Of a DNA stretch of 64,000 nucleotides, positions 1-7,997 are shown piece after piece (positions within the stretch are counted from its first letter, which is position 1; each line of letters starts with the position of its first letter). This DNA comes from Archaeoglobi archaeon JdFR-42 (GTDB lineage: Archaea > Halobacteriota > Archaeoglobi > Archaeoglobales > JdFR-42). Both the position numbers and the translations under genes were made by a program. Under the pieces are notes generated by a model. The model searched no databases. It was not told where the DNA came from and saw nothing but the letters and a program-made list of their open reading frames with translations. The stretch is taken from the NCBI GenBank assembly GCA_002010305.1, contig MTND01000018.1, forward strand, positions 1-64,000, in the 5' to 3' direction.

Positions 1-28
1 CCGGACCTATCATGCCTCCCAGTACCAT
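1..28 (-). CDS. Possible gene start running off the left edge
   Basis: On the minus strand an ATG at 28-26 opens MVLGGMIGP and then leaves the window. A GAGGTG element lies a few bases upstream. The same frame stays open upstream to a TAA at 80-82. Beyond that stop it reads ten more codons from an ATG at 112-110 (MEKTQQKDYK). The start is therefore uncertain, and the true gene could be disrupted by the TAA. Too little is visible to name a family. Confidence 0.3.
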
Positions 29-515
29 GATTACACCTCTCTGCTGGCCTCCTGATTTTCTGTTGTAGTTATTTTGTTTTTACTTATAATCTTTTTGTTG
101 TGTCTTTTCCATCCTTTTTATATCAGTATCTTTGAAAAAAACCCTTTCACGTCCTTAAAAAAGAAGCAAATCACCTAATTTCCACTACTGGTCTATATCT
201 TATTACTAACTATAGGGCCTGTATACTCTCATAGGAGTGTGACAACAGTGTAATCCTCTTGATTTAGAGAACTTTCTTTAATTTTTATCCTAAATACCAT
301 AAGCCATATATACCTAAAATAGTGAGACTATGCGGACAGAAAGGTAAGTGCCCGGACATGAAAAATCATCCATACAGAAGAGAGATGAGGCAAAATAACC
401 CGTCATAGGTCTTGTTTGCATATAACCATATCATCTGGTAATCATGAATGGGTAAAGTTTCATCAGGAATGGGGTATCTACAATACCCCCTTAAAAAGAG
501 GAGTAATAAGGAAAT
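29..515. other. Gene-poor left-end region
   Basis: No convincing coding frame apart from the short upstream extension of the left-edge frame. The stretch is AT-rich. It ends in a small hairpin and a CTTAAAAA-type TATA element about 25 bases before the tRNA-Leu gene. Confidence 0.5.
471..489. repeat. Perfect hairpin upstream of tRNA-Leu
   Basis: GGGGTAT-CTACA-ATACCCC forms a perfect 7-bp stem with a 5-base loop. It sits directly upstream of the likely TATA element of the tRNA gene. It could be an operator, or the terminator of something upstream. No T-run follows it on the plus strand. Confidence 0.5.
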
Positions 516-600
516 GCGGGGGTTGCCGAGACAGGTCAAAGGCGCTGGCTTGAGGGGCCAGTCCCGAAGGGGTCCGAGGGTTCAAATCCCTCCCCCCGCA
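516..600 (+). tRNA. tRNA-Leu (anticodon GAG)
   Basis: An 85-base cloverleaf. The acceptor GCGGGGG pairs with CCCCCGC, followed by discriminator A and no encoded CCA. The anticodon stem CTGGC/GCCAG encloses TTGAGGG, giving anticodon GAG (codon CUC). The T-arm is GAGGG-TTCAAAT-CCCTC. A variable arm (CCCGAAGGGG region) makes it a class II tRNA, as expected for leucine. No intron is visible. An integrase fragment lies 190 bases downstream, so this gene may once have been an integration target. Confidence 0.95.
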
Positions 601-789
601 TGATTTTACTGGGAAAATTAAATAGAAAAAGCATTCATCTATTTATATGCCTAAACCAAACCTAGGGGAAGATTCAAACGATCGAGAAGAGGACTACTTA
701 CGTCTATTTGCCTTCAGAAGAGAATAGCTAGAGAAAACCACATATCCGTTTCATTTGTGATCGAGTGTGTGCAGGAGTTTTTTGTATAG

Positions 790-903
790 ATGATACAGAT
801 CCTGTATCGAGACATGAGCTTATTAAGAGGGTTCATTTCCTATTCGAGGAATAGGGGAGTTAAGCAGAAGACAATCGAAAATTATTTTTCAGCTTTATCA
901 ATC
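790..903 (+). pseudogene. Truncated tyrosine recombinase N-terminal fragment
   Basis: The first 36 or so codons of the 82-codon ORF read like the SAM-like core-binding domain of a tyrosine recombinase: a helix, then NRGVKQKTIENYFSALS. After about position 900 the similarity ends abruptly, where the frame runs antisense into the 3' end of the amidase gene. The catalytic domain is absent. Another short frame at 647-727 (MPKPNLGEDSNDRE...) might be an additional decayed piece. With the tRNA-Leu just upstream, this looks like the scar of an integrated element. Similarity was judged by eye only. Confidence 0.55.
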
Positions 904-1982
904 TCGCTACCTGTTTTCCATGAAGGTGGAGTCCATATGTCTTCATCATACATTTTCTGTATCTGCTTTTCTATGACTTCCTGTCTGTATTCATCATGTT
1001 TCATTGGAGTCCTGTCCAGCCAGAGATTTTTAGGATAAATTGGTTTACCATAAATGAGCTGACAGAGTTCAGTTCTGAGGTCTTTCATCCAGTTCATTAG
1101 AGGAGAACGACTCCTGAAATCTCTTAATGCCTCTATATCTATAACTCCTGCACAATAGGAGGACCCAGCACCGTAGGAATGTCGGGATACAATTCTTCCT
1201 TTGAAGTCTACTATCATGGACCCCCCTCCAAAAGTATCAATTGGAGTTTCGGACTCCGTCGTGAGGTAATAGGTACCTAAATTAGGAGCAACCATGTAGA
1301 TGTTATTGTCTAGTGCTCTGGCTCTGTTCTGGATTTCCCATGCCTCATTCCCTACTAAAGGTTCCGGATAGGCGGGTCGACAAACAACTTCCGCCCCATT
1401 CATAGCCAGACCCCTAATGTATTCAGGATAGGACCCTTCATTAGCCAAGCAGCATCCCAGTCTTCCAATTTTTGTATCTACCACTGGAAAGAATGCCTGA
1501 AGATTTTTTCCATGTATTTTAACCCACTCGTCCCACACGTCATGGGGGCAAATGGAATGCTCAACAGGGAAAAGTGGTGAATTCTTTCTATGTCTGAGAA
1601 TCACTTTCCCTCTGGGATCGATTATAAAAGCGTTATTAAAAAATCTGTCAGGAAACTCCTCTTCCTTGGCCTTAGCTGTGGCAACTAAATATATGTTGTG
1701 CTCACTTGCGATCTCACCTAAAATATCAGTCTCTTCACCGGGGATATCTATAGCAATTTCTTTAGCATATTTGGTGTGATCCATATCGAATATCTCATCA
1801 GTAAATCCTTGTAGACCCCCCTCTGGTATAACTACCAGTTTAATTGGTAAATCTAAACTGCTCAACCAAGATGCTGCGGCTATAAGTTCTCGTATATGGT
1901 CAAGGTTTTTCTTTATTTCATTTCTCTTTCTGACACCCCAGATGGTGGGAGAAAGACCAACGGCCATATAAGGTTTGATCAT
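882..1982 (-). CDS. Carbon-nitrogen hydrolase (nitrilase/amidase family)
   Basis: A 366-residue cytoplasmic enzyme of the nitrilase superfamily, which hydrolyses nitriles, amides or carbamoyl compounds through a Glu-Lys-Cys triad. Visible candidates are E54 in PEGGLQGF, K133 in RHRKNSP and C177 or C178 in GCCLANEGSYPE. The GSYPE pattern after the cysteine resembles the formamidase/aliphatic amidase branch more than true nitrilases. GGTGAT precedes the ATG, and a TATA box (AATTTATATTT) lies at about 2013-2026. It diverges from the solute-binding protein gene at 2216, so a shared amide or nitrogen substrate is possible. The exact substrate is unknown. Confidence 0.85.
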   Translation of the reverse strand: MIKPYMAVGLSPTIWGVRKRNEIKKNLDHIRELIAAASWLSSLDLPIKLVVIPEGGLQGFTDEIFDMDHTKYAKEIAIDIPGEETDILGEIASEHNIYLVATAKAKEEEFPDRFFNNAFIIDPRGKVILRHRKNSPLFPVEHSICPHDVWDEWVKIHGKNLQAFFPVVDTKIGRLGCCLANEGSYPEYIRGLAMNGAEVVCRPAYPEPLVGNEAWEIQNRARALDNNIYMVAPNLGTYYLTTESETPIDTFGGGSMIVDFKGRIVSRHSYGAGSSYCAGVIDIEALRDFRSRSPLMNWMKDLRTELCQLIYGKPIYPKNLWLDRTPMKHDEYRQEVIEKQIQKMYDEDIWTPPSWKTGSEIDKAEK

Positions 1983-2215
1983 TTCTAAATCACCAGTAAA
2001 AAATTGATGGTTAATAAATATAAATTTTGCTTTGTGTTAGGGTGGAAAACATAGAGGATACATCCTAGAACTTGATAAAATGTTAAGTGAGACGATTGTT
2101 TCGATGATAAATATGATTTTCAGAGAGTGCGAATAACTTTATCTTTCGAAATGTATAAATACGAAAATTTACATCATAGTTAATCATTTTAAACAGTGTA
2201 AAAGAAGGTATAAAC

Positions 2216-3481
2216 ATGCTTGGAGATAAGAATATCACGAGAAATATAACGAGAAGAAGTTTCGTAAAAGGAGTTGTAGCTGGTGGAGCCATTCTTATTG
2301 GGTCTTCTCTCCTTGGATGTGCAGAGAAAAAACCAACCCCCACACCTACACCAAAGCCAACACCACCAAAAGAGTCGATCAAAATAGGGTTCCTCGGGCC
2401 ATTGAGCGGTCCCTTTACACCCTGGGGAGACTCACACCTTAAAGGAGCTCAGATGGCAGTTGAAGAAATAAATGCTAATGGTGGAGTACTGGGCAGACCC
2501 ATAGAACTGGTGGTTAGAGATAGCAAAGGAAAGCCTAATGAAGCGGCAATCTTATTTGAAGAGCTGGTTTACCAAGAAAAAATTGTTGCCATTGTAGGTC
2601 CTGTTCCCAGTGATGTTGGGCTGGCAGTAGCAAGAAAATCGGATGAACTGAAAGTTCCTGTTTTACTTCATAAGGCTGCAAGTGAAAAGATCCTGACAAA
2701 GGATAGTCGGTACACTTTCAGAACAGCAGAATTGCCTGCTCAATTACTCATGCAAGGTTTTGCCAAGTATGTAAAATCGAAGGGCTTTTCCAGGATTGGA
2801 GCTATAGTGGCTGATTACGAATGGGGACATGCAATAAAGGGAGGTATAGAAGAATACATCGCCACTCTTCCAGATGTCCAGTTGCAGATTGAGGTTGCTC
2901 CAGTAAGAGAAGCAGACTTCACTCCATATCTAAGGAAAATGAGTGATCTGGATCCAGAGTTGATTATAGCTACGGGCCATCCCCCTGGCACTGCGAAAAT
3001 TACCAAGCAAGGTCTGGAGTTGGGATTAAAAGCCAAGTATCTTGGAATAGCTTTTCCAAAGAAAGTTCTGGAGTCAGCATTGGGAGAGAAGGTTACTGAA
3101 GGATTTCTTACGCATGCCACTGTAGACTTTAACGCTCAAGAGTTTACAAAGTTGGCAGAGAAGTTCGTTGCTAAGTATGGAGAAGAACTGGACTTTGAAA
3201 GCACAACAGGATATGTAAATATAGAGCATATTGCTTGGGCTATAGAACAGGCTGGATCGACCAATCCAGAAGATGTAGCAAGTGCAATTAGAAATGGAAG
3301 CTATGAAACTCCACTGTTTGTTTATCCATTCGCATATGCAGAATGGGGTGACTTGAAAGAAATGAAGGTAGTGATTATCTCTTTCAAACCTGGACCACCA
3401 CCATACTATCCAGATGCGATCTCTCATGTTGAGGTGGAGTTCATATCACCACCTCTCACTCCACAAGAACCTCAAGCGTAA
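2216..3481 (+). CDS. Tat-type lipoprotein, branched-chain amino acid/amide-type solute-binding protein
   Basis: A 421-residue periplasmic-binding-protein type 1 (LivJ/AmiC-like) receptor for an ABC importer. The N-terminus carries TRRSFVKG (twin-arginine), a hydrophobic stretch and a lipobox-like LLGC. A Thr-Pro linker (PTPTPTPKPTPP) follows, then the binding domain starting SIKIGFLGPLSGPF. This implies export folded by Tat and anchoring outside the membrane. No permease or ATPase genes are adjacent, so it is an orphan receptor in this window. The divergent amidase gene suggests amides or amino acids as ligand, but that is inference. A TATA element (TGTATAAATA) lies about 60 bases upstream, and AGAAGG precedes the ATG. 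Confidence 0.88.
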   Translation: MLGDKNITRNITRRSFVKGVVAGGAILIGSSLLGCAEKKPTPTPTPKPTPPKESIKIGFLGPLSGPFTPWGDSHLKGAQMAVEEINANGGVLGRPIELVVRDSKGKPNEAAILFEELVYQEKIVAIVGPVPSDVGLAVARKSDELKVPVLLHKAASEKILTKDSRYTFRTAELPAQLLMQGFAKYVKSKGFSRIGAIVADYEWGHAIKGGIEEYIATLPDVQLQIEVAPVREADFTPYLRKMSDLDPELIIATGHPPGTAKITKQGLELGLKAKYLGIAFPKKVLESALGEKVTEGFLTHATVDFNAQEFTKLAEKFVAKYGEELDFESTTGYVNIEHIAWAIEQAGSTNPEDVASAIRNGSYETPLFVYPFAYAEWGDLKEMKVVIISFKPGPPPYYPDAISHVEVEFISPPLTPQEPQA

Positions 3482-3818
3482 CATAATCTGTCTTTGATCT
3501 TGGATAGATACAGCTATACCCGTGAGGAGTATAGAGAATTCTCGGAGTAATAATATTATTTTATTATCTTTATAATAATTTTTTATAACATTTAAAAGAC
3601 CATATCTACTTGCTGAGGGAAAAAATAGCAAAATCATATGGATGTGAAAAAGGATAAGAGACTAAGTTTTTTACATACCCTCATTGGAAAAGCAGTGAAA
3701 GACTGGAGTGAGAAGAACTAGAGATACGATCAACATTGCAGTAAGAGACTAGAAATCAAACAAGTGCGTTTAAGATCGAGTGTAAACATATATTAAACAA
3801 AACCACTCATACATCCAT
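3482..3818. other. Intergenic region
   Basis: AT-rich, with no recognised gene. A 27-codon frame (ATG at about 3639, ending TAG) lacks a ribosome site and family resemblance. A TATA element (CATATATTAA) at about 3786-3796 lies some 26 bases before the next gene, which points to a leaderless transcript for it. Confidence 0.5.
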
Positions 3819-4331
3819 GTGAAAAGGAGATATATCTATGCGAGTATAGTTATCATAGCGATTATGGCAATAACAGGTATTTACGCGTTCTCGCAACCGT
3901 CAGAACTATCCTATTTCCCCGAAAAGATATCAGATTTCACTCTGGAAAAAAAGCTTAAAGGAGAGACAGCGGTTAACGAAATACAAAGGATACATCAAGG
4001 AGAATTTTCAATTTTTGATGGATATGTATTAACTTACCGAAAAGGAACAGAAAGAGCATATGTATGGATAGGTGAGGTTGATTCTCCCTCAAGTGCTGAA
4101 ATTCTTCTTAATGAAATGAGCTCAAAAGTTACATCAACTGGAATGTTTACAGACAAGACAGTAAGAGAATATCCATGGAATGATATGGTGATAACCGTCT
4201 ACACTGTGAAAGGAATGGGATTGCATTACTACTATCAGCTAGATCGATATATCATCTGGATAACAGTTCCTGAAGAATCTCTCTTTATGTCTTTTTTTAA
4301 GGAAGTCAATACTTTTCTTGAGAACGAATAG
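3819..4331 (+). CDS. Secreted or membrane-anchored protein of unknown function
   Basis: 170 residues with a GTG start, the only usable one in frame. One N-terminal transmembrane or signal helix (IYASIVIIAIMAITGIYAF) is followed by a soluble extracellular domain of about 145 residues. The soluble part has a DGYVLTYRKG element and ends in a pattern of alternating hydrophobic strands. I do not recognise a named family. The gene converges on the CCAHH membrane-protein pair (4449-5515), so the three may form one envelope module. Ends in TAG. Confidence 0.7.
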   Translation: MKRRYIYASIVIIAIMAITGIYAFSQPSELSYFPEKISDFTLEKKLKGETAVNEIQRIHQGEFSIFDGYVLTYRKGTERAYVWIGEVDSPSSAEILLNEMSSKVTSTGMFTDKTVREYPWNDMVITVYTVKGMGLHYYYQLDRYIIWITVPEESLFMSFFKEVNTFLENE

Positions 4332-4448
4332 CCTTTCGGCTTGAAGTATCAACTACCTTCAACAAGAGAGTGTTATATAGGAGTGTACCCAAACAACCGA
4401 ATGAATTTTACAGAACACTCTCATATTGATGAATTAATAAAAAAGGTT

Positions 4449-5057
4449 TCAACGGGATAGAAACTCTTTCTCAAACAGAGTTAAGCTGTCCTCAGGCTTG
4501 TACAGTACGTAAGCGATAGCAAATATCAGAACTGCAATGACCACGACAGCATACTTTATCACTCTCATATTAACCCGATCCAGCCTTCCGAATATCCTAG
4601 TTCGAATTCCAGCATTCTGAGAGATCTCTAACATCATTGTGATTCCAACCATATTAGATAGCACTCCTACCAGCAATAGAAGGGGTGTGTAGTTCGAGAG
4701 GGTAGTCGCAAAGGCTGACAGGCCTAAAAAAGGCAATACGTCAGTAATATGGTGAGCACAGCATGCTACCATTGAGCCTGTAGAAACACCACCAGAAGCT
4801 GTGACCATCCTGCCTGCTTGAGCGTCACAGATATTTGAACTCCTGACAAACATGAACAATCCTACCTGGATCCCAAAGCCAATTGCAAGAGGAATTATAA
4901 GATACCAGTAGTTGGTTAGTTGAATGATTGCATGTTCGACTGATGCGGTCAGCGAATTTATTCCAAAGTAGAATAGAAACAGAACTACTGCTGAAAAAAT
5001 CCCTGCAATAACAGGCTTATGACTCCCTACCCCTGTCTTATTCATCTCGTTTTCCAT
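4449..5057 (-). CDS. Polytopic membrane protein with CCAHH motif
   Basis: 202 residues with about five or six transmembrane helices. The third helical region carries the motif ACCAHHITDVLPFLG, and a cysteine sits just upstream in SSNICDAQ. A Cys-Cys-x-His-His cluster at a membrane surface suggests transition-metal or heme handling, but this is inference and no named family is recognised. Its start overlaps the end of the upstream gene by 16 bases, so the two are co-translated. Substrate and direction of transport are unknown. Confidence 0.75.
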   Translation of the reverse strand: MENEMNKTGVGSHKPVIAGIFSAVVLFLFYFGINSLTASVEHAIIQLTNYWYLIIPLAIGFGIQVGLFMFVRSSNICDAQAGRMVTASGGVSTGSMVACCAHHITDVLPFLGLSAFATTLSNYTPLLLLVGVLSNMVGITMMLEISQNAGIRTRIFGRLDRVNMRVIKYAVVVIAVLIFAIAYVLYKPEDSLTLFEKEFLSR

Positions 5058-5515
5058 ACAAATTCCCTATCAAACTCAATTCCTTTGATGACCAGCCTGA
5101 AGGTTTTATCTTTCTTGCTCAGTATTAAATTCCCGTTTTCGTCGATCTTCTGAAACTCCAGCACACCTGATCTGTGATGACCCCATGAACGGTCACTTTC
5201 TGTCCATCTAATGGGCTTATAAACGTTCCCTTCTCCATCCTGAAGATAAGAGAGTTCTAAAAGATCATATATGAAGAGATCACCACTGTGTGTATTCATC
5301 TGAATATAAAAGGCAAAAGAGTTAGGAAACTGATCCTCATATTTTGGATTGAGATAGGTGGCTATTATCTGTATACCTCTCCCTTTACTGATCTTCGTCA
5401 TATCTTCTTCAGCCACTCTTGCCGAGCCTGAATCTCCAGGCATGAGATATAAAGCCAGAATCAATAAGACTGCAATTCCTGCAATTACGCCATAATATTC
5501 CTTCTTTATTTTCAT
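5042..5515 (-). CDS. Membrane-anchored extracytoplasmic protein paired with CCAHH protein
   Basis: 157 residues: one N-terminal anchor helix (YYGVIAGIAVLLILALYLM), then a beta-rich extracellular domain containing THSGDLFIYDLLEL and GHHRSGVLEF. The paired histidines in GHH could bind metal. It is the first gene of a two-gene operon with the CCAHH membrane protein, with a 16-base overlap. A plausible role is extracytoplasmic delivery or sensing for that partner. No named family is recognised. Confidence 0.72.
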   Translation of the reverse strand: MKIKKEYYGVIAGIAVLLILALYLMPGDSGSARVAEEDMTKISKGRGIQIIATYLNPKYEDQFPNSFAFYIQMNTHSGDLFIYDLLELSYLQDGEGNVYKPIRWTESDRSWGHHRSGVLEFQKIDENGNLILSKKDKTFRLVIKGIEFDREFVWKTR

Positions 5516-5742
5516 GTTTTCACCTACTGTAAATAGTCAATGTTATGTCTTGCTATCTAAACTATCCTCAAAAAGATGATTTTTCTTGCCATTTATGAAC
5601 AAATCTCACTCAGGATCGTTTACTTAACCCAATCATATGTCTTAGGAGATCTCAAGAAATAATAACCCATAATCAAATTTTTTAACATGATGTATGTCCA
5701 ATAAAGTTTATATCTTTCCAGATAAATTCAAATTTCGGTTAC

Positions 5743-6789
5743 ATGTCACACGGAGATAAAGCTATTACCTTAGCTAAACAACTTGGAGTTGATATAGCTG
5801 TAATAAAAGACTTTAGCTCCAATGTAAATCCGTTTCCACCTACTGATGTCATTGACTTCCTTGTTGAAAAAGCTGATTTGGTCAGGCATTACCCCGACAA
5901 CACATATGAGTCGGTTGTTGAAATTATCTCAAGAGTATTTGAGACTCCAAAATCAAGAATAATCTTAGGAAATGGATCCATCGAATTGATCAAGTTTTTC
6001 TTTTTGCTTAATGCTGGGAAAAAAGTTCTTCTGCCATATCCTAGTTTCACAGAATACGAAAGATTCGCATCCATATACGGTCTCAGAATGTTGCGAGCAA
6101 ATGTCTGCTCATTCCATAACCCTGATTTTTTTACTTCTGTAAGTGCAAATGCTGTTGTTCTGTGCAATCCCAACAACCCCACAGGAGATTTGATTCCTGC
6201 TGATGTCATAGAAGAAATCGTCAAAAAATGCGAGATGAGAGATATCATGATGCTGATAGACGGAGCATATATGGACTTCATTCCAGAACAAAGGGAATAC
6301 GATTTTTTACTGGATTACGAGCATGTAATGGTAACAAGGTCCCTCACCAAAATACTGGCACTTCCAGGATTGAGAGTTGGGTATGGTTTCGCTTCTAAAA
6401 AAGTAGCAAGGAAAATTCAGTCCATCCGAGACCCATGGAATCTGAACATCCTGGCCCAGGAAGTTTTAATGGAGTATATGCCCAGATTGTCTGAGATAAC
6501 TGAACAAACTTCGAGGAAGGTATCAAAATTGAGGGACGAGTTCATAAAAGATATGAATAACATTTCTTTCGCTCATCCCCTGAATAGCAAGGCAAACTTC
6601 TTCCTTACAAAACTGGATTTTGATTCAGAACAGCTTGAATACAGATTGATGGAACGAGGAATACTAATCAGGCGGTGTAATGATTTCTTCGGTCTGGATG
6701 ACAGCTTTATCAGGTTGTGTGTCAGGAAAAAAGAGGATAATACGGCTTTTATTAGAATTCTTTCTGGACTTTCGAGACAGGGGGTATAA
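5743..6789 (+). CDS. PLP-dependent aminotransferase, CobD (threonine-phosphate decarboxylase)-like
   Basis: 348 residues, fold-type I class I/II aminotransferase. The N-terminal HGD...DFSSNVNPF is typical of the CobD/HisC branch. PLP-site features are CNPNNPTG (141-148), D173 in LIDGAYMDF and the Schiff-base lysine K203 in SLTKILALPGLRVGY. CobD decarboxylates threonine phosphate to the aminopropanol unit of cobamides. Histidinol-phosphate aminotransferase or another activity is possible. The stop is directly followed by the ATG of the geranylgeranyl-reductase gene. A TATA element (GTTTATATC) about 30 bases upstream implies a very short or absent leader. Confidence 0.8.
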   Translation: MSHGDKAITLAKQLGVDIAVIKDFSSNVNPFPPTDVIDFLVEKADLVRHYPDNTYESVVEIISRVFETPKSRIILGNGSIELIKFFFLLNAGKKVLLPYPSFTEYERFASIYGLRMLRANVCSFHNPDFFTSVSANAVVLCNPNNPTGDLIPADVIEEIVKKCEMRDIMMLIDGAYMDFIPEQREYDFLLDYEHVMVTRSLTKILALPGLRVGYGFASKKVARKIQSIRDPWNLNILAQEVLMEYMPRLSEITEQTSRKVSKLRDEFIKDMNNISFAHPLNSKANFFLTKLDFDSEQLEYRLMERGILIRRCNDFFGLDDSFIRLCVRKKEDNTAFIRILSGLSRQGV

Positions 6790-7965
6790 ATGAAAATCCT
6801 CATAGTCGGTGCAGGTCCAGCTGGCTCTATAGCTGGAAGATACCTTGCAAAGGCCGATATGGACGTGACAATCATAGAAGAACATGGAGTTCCCGGTTTT
6901 CCGGTGCAGTGTGCTGGCTTGATAAGCGAAAAATGCATCAGATTGACTGGAATCAACATCAAAAAAGTTACTGAAAATATCATAGATGGTATGTGTGTTC
7001 ATGGCCCCTCTGGAAGATACATTGAACTCCGTTCAAAACACAATAAAGGTTATGTGATCGAACGCAAACTATTTGACCAAGAATTACTTAAGGTGGCTAT
7101 TAAAAAAGGTGCCAAAATTAAGGTTAAAACAAGATTTGTGGATGCATCAAACGGTAAAGCAAGGATCATTTCGTCAGGAACAGAACAAACAGATAATTAT
7201 GATATTCTGCTTGGCTGTGATGGTGTTCAGTCCACTGTGGCCAAGCAAACTGGTTTCAATCATAGCTACAAAGTGTTTTCTGGTGCTCAGATCGAGGGAA
7301 GATTTGAATGCCACGACCGACATATGGTAGAGCTTTTCTTTGGTTCTTCCGCTTCACCAGATTTTTTTGGATATGCAATCCCTATAAATGAGGAGATTGC
7401 AAGAATCGGGGTGGTTGCAGGGGAGAGGGCACATATATACCTGAAAAAAATGCTTGAGTCCCATAAAGGAATTGACAATAGGTTTAGAGGCTCACATCTT
7501 GAAATAAATGTAGGAGGTATCCCCATCGGGCTCATGGAGCGACTGGTTGATCCAGAAAAAAGGGTGATGTTGATAGGAGATAGCGCTGGGCAGGTGAAAC
7601 CTTATACAGGAGGTGGGATCTATTACGGAGCCCTAGGAGCTAAATTTGCCTGTGAGGCAATTACTAAATTCAGAGATTCTGGCGATCCAGATGCCTTGAT
7701 AAACTATGAGCAAGGATTTATTGAAGAAGTGGGTAAGGAGTTAGAGACAGGTATGCGGCTTCTTGCCTTATACTCGTCACTAACAGATGATGACTACGAT
7801 ACCATAATAGAGATCCTGTCTCAAGAAAGTATTAAAAACCTTATTTCTGAAAAGGGAGATATGGATCGTCCCTCTACACTGGTACGAGAACTACCTCAGC
7901 TGTTACGCAACTTCAAATACATAAAACTAATGGGGAAAATAGCCAGACATTTCCTTATTTCATGA
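6790..7965 (+). CDS. Geranylgeranyl reductase family flavoprotein
   Basis: 391 residues, FAD-dependent. The N-terminal dinucleotide fold has GAGPAGS, followed by an acidic strand end (TIIEEHG) and the family CAGLIS element. LLGCDGVQS and GDSAGQVKPYTGGG complete the FAD-binding signature. Members reduce isoprenoid double bonds, most often of archaeal digeranylgeranylglycerol lipids or of quinones. It is coupled to the upstream aminotransferase with no intergenic base and followed after 32 bases by an MFS gene. The partnership with an aminotransferase is unusual, so another isoprenoid or oxidation substrate is possible. Confidence 0.87.
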   Translation: MKILIVGAGPAGSIAGRYLAKADMDVTIIEEHGVPGFPVQCAGLISEKCIRLTGINIKKVTENIIDGMCVHGPSGRYIELRSKHNKGYVIERKLFDQELLKVAIKKGAKIKVKTRFVDASNGKARIISSGTEQTDNYDILLGCDGVQSTVAKQTGFNHSYKVFSGAQIEGRFECHDRHMVELFFGSSASPDFFGYAIPINEEIARIGVVAGERAHIYLKKMLESHKGIDNRFRGSHLEINVGGIPIGLMERLVDPEKRVMLIGDSAGQVKPYTGGGIYYGALGAKFACEAITKFRDSGDPDALINYEQGFIEEVGKELETGMRLLALYSSLTDDDYDTIIEILSQESIKNLISEKGDMDRPSTLVRELPQLLRNFKYIKLMGKIARHFLIS

Positions 7966-7997
7966 ATAGATAGGAAAAAACATCGTGAGGAGCTTGC

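Noticed and set aside
790-1038. 82-codon ORF as an intact gene
   Set aside because: Only the first part resembles an integrase. The rest is antisense to the amidase coding sequence.
3639-3722. 27-codon ORF in the spacer after the solute-binding protein
   Set aside because: No ribosome site, no recognised similarity and too short to judge.
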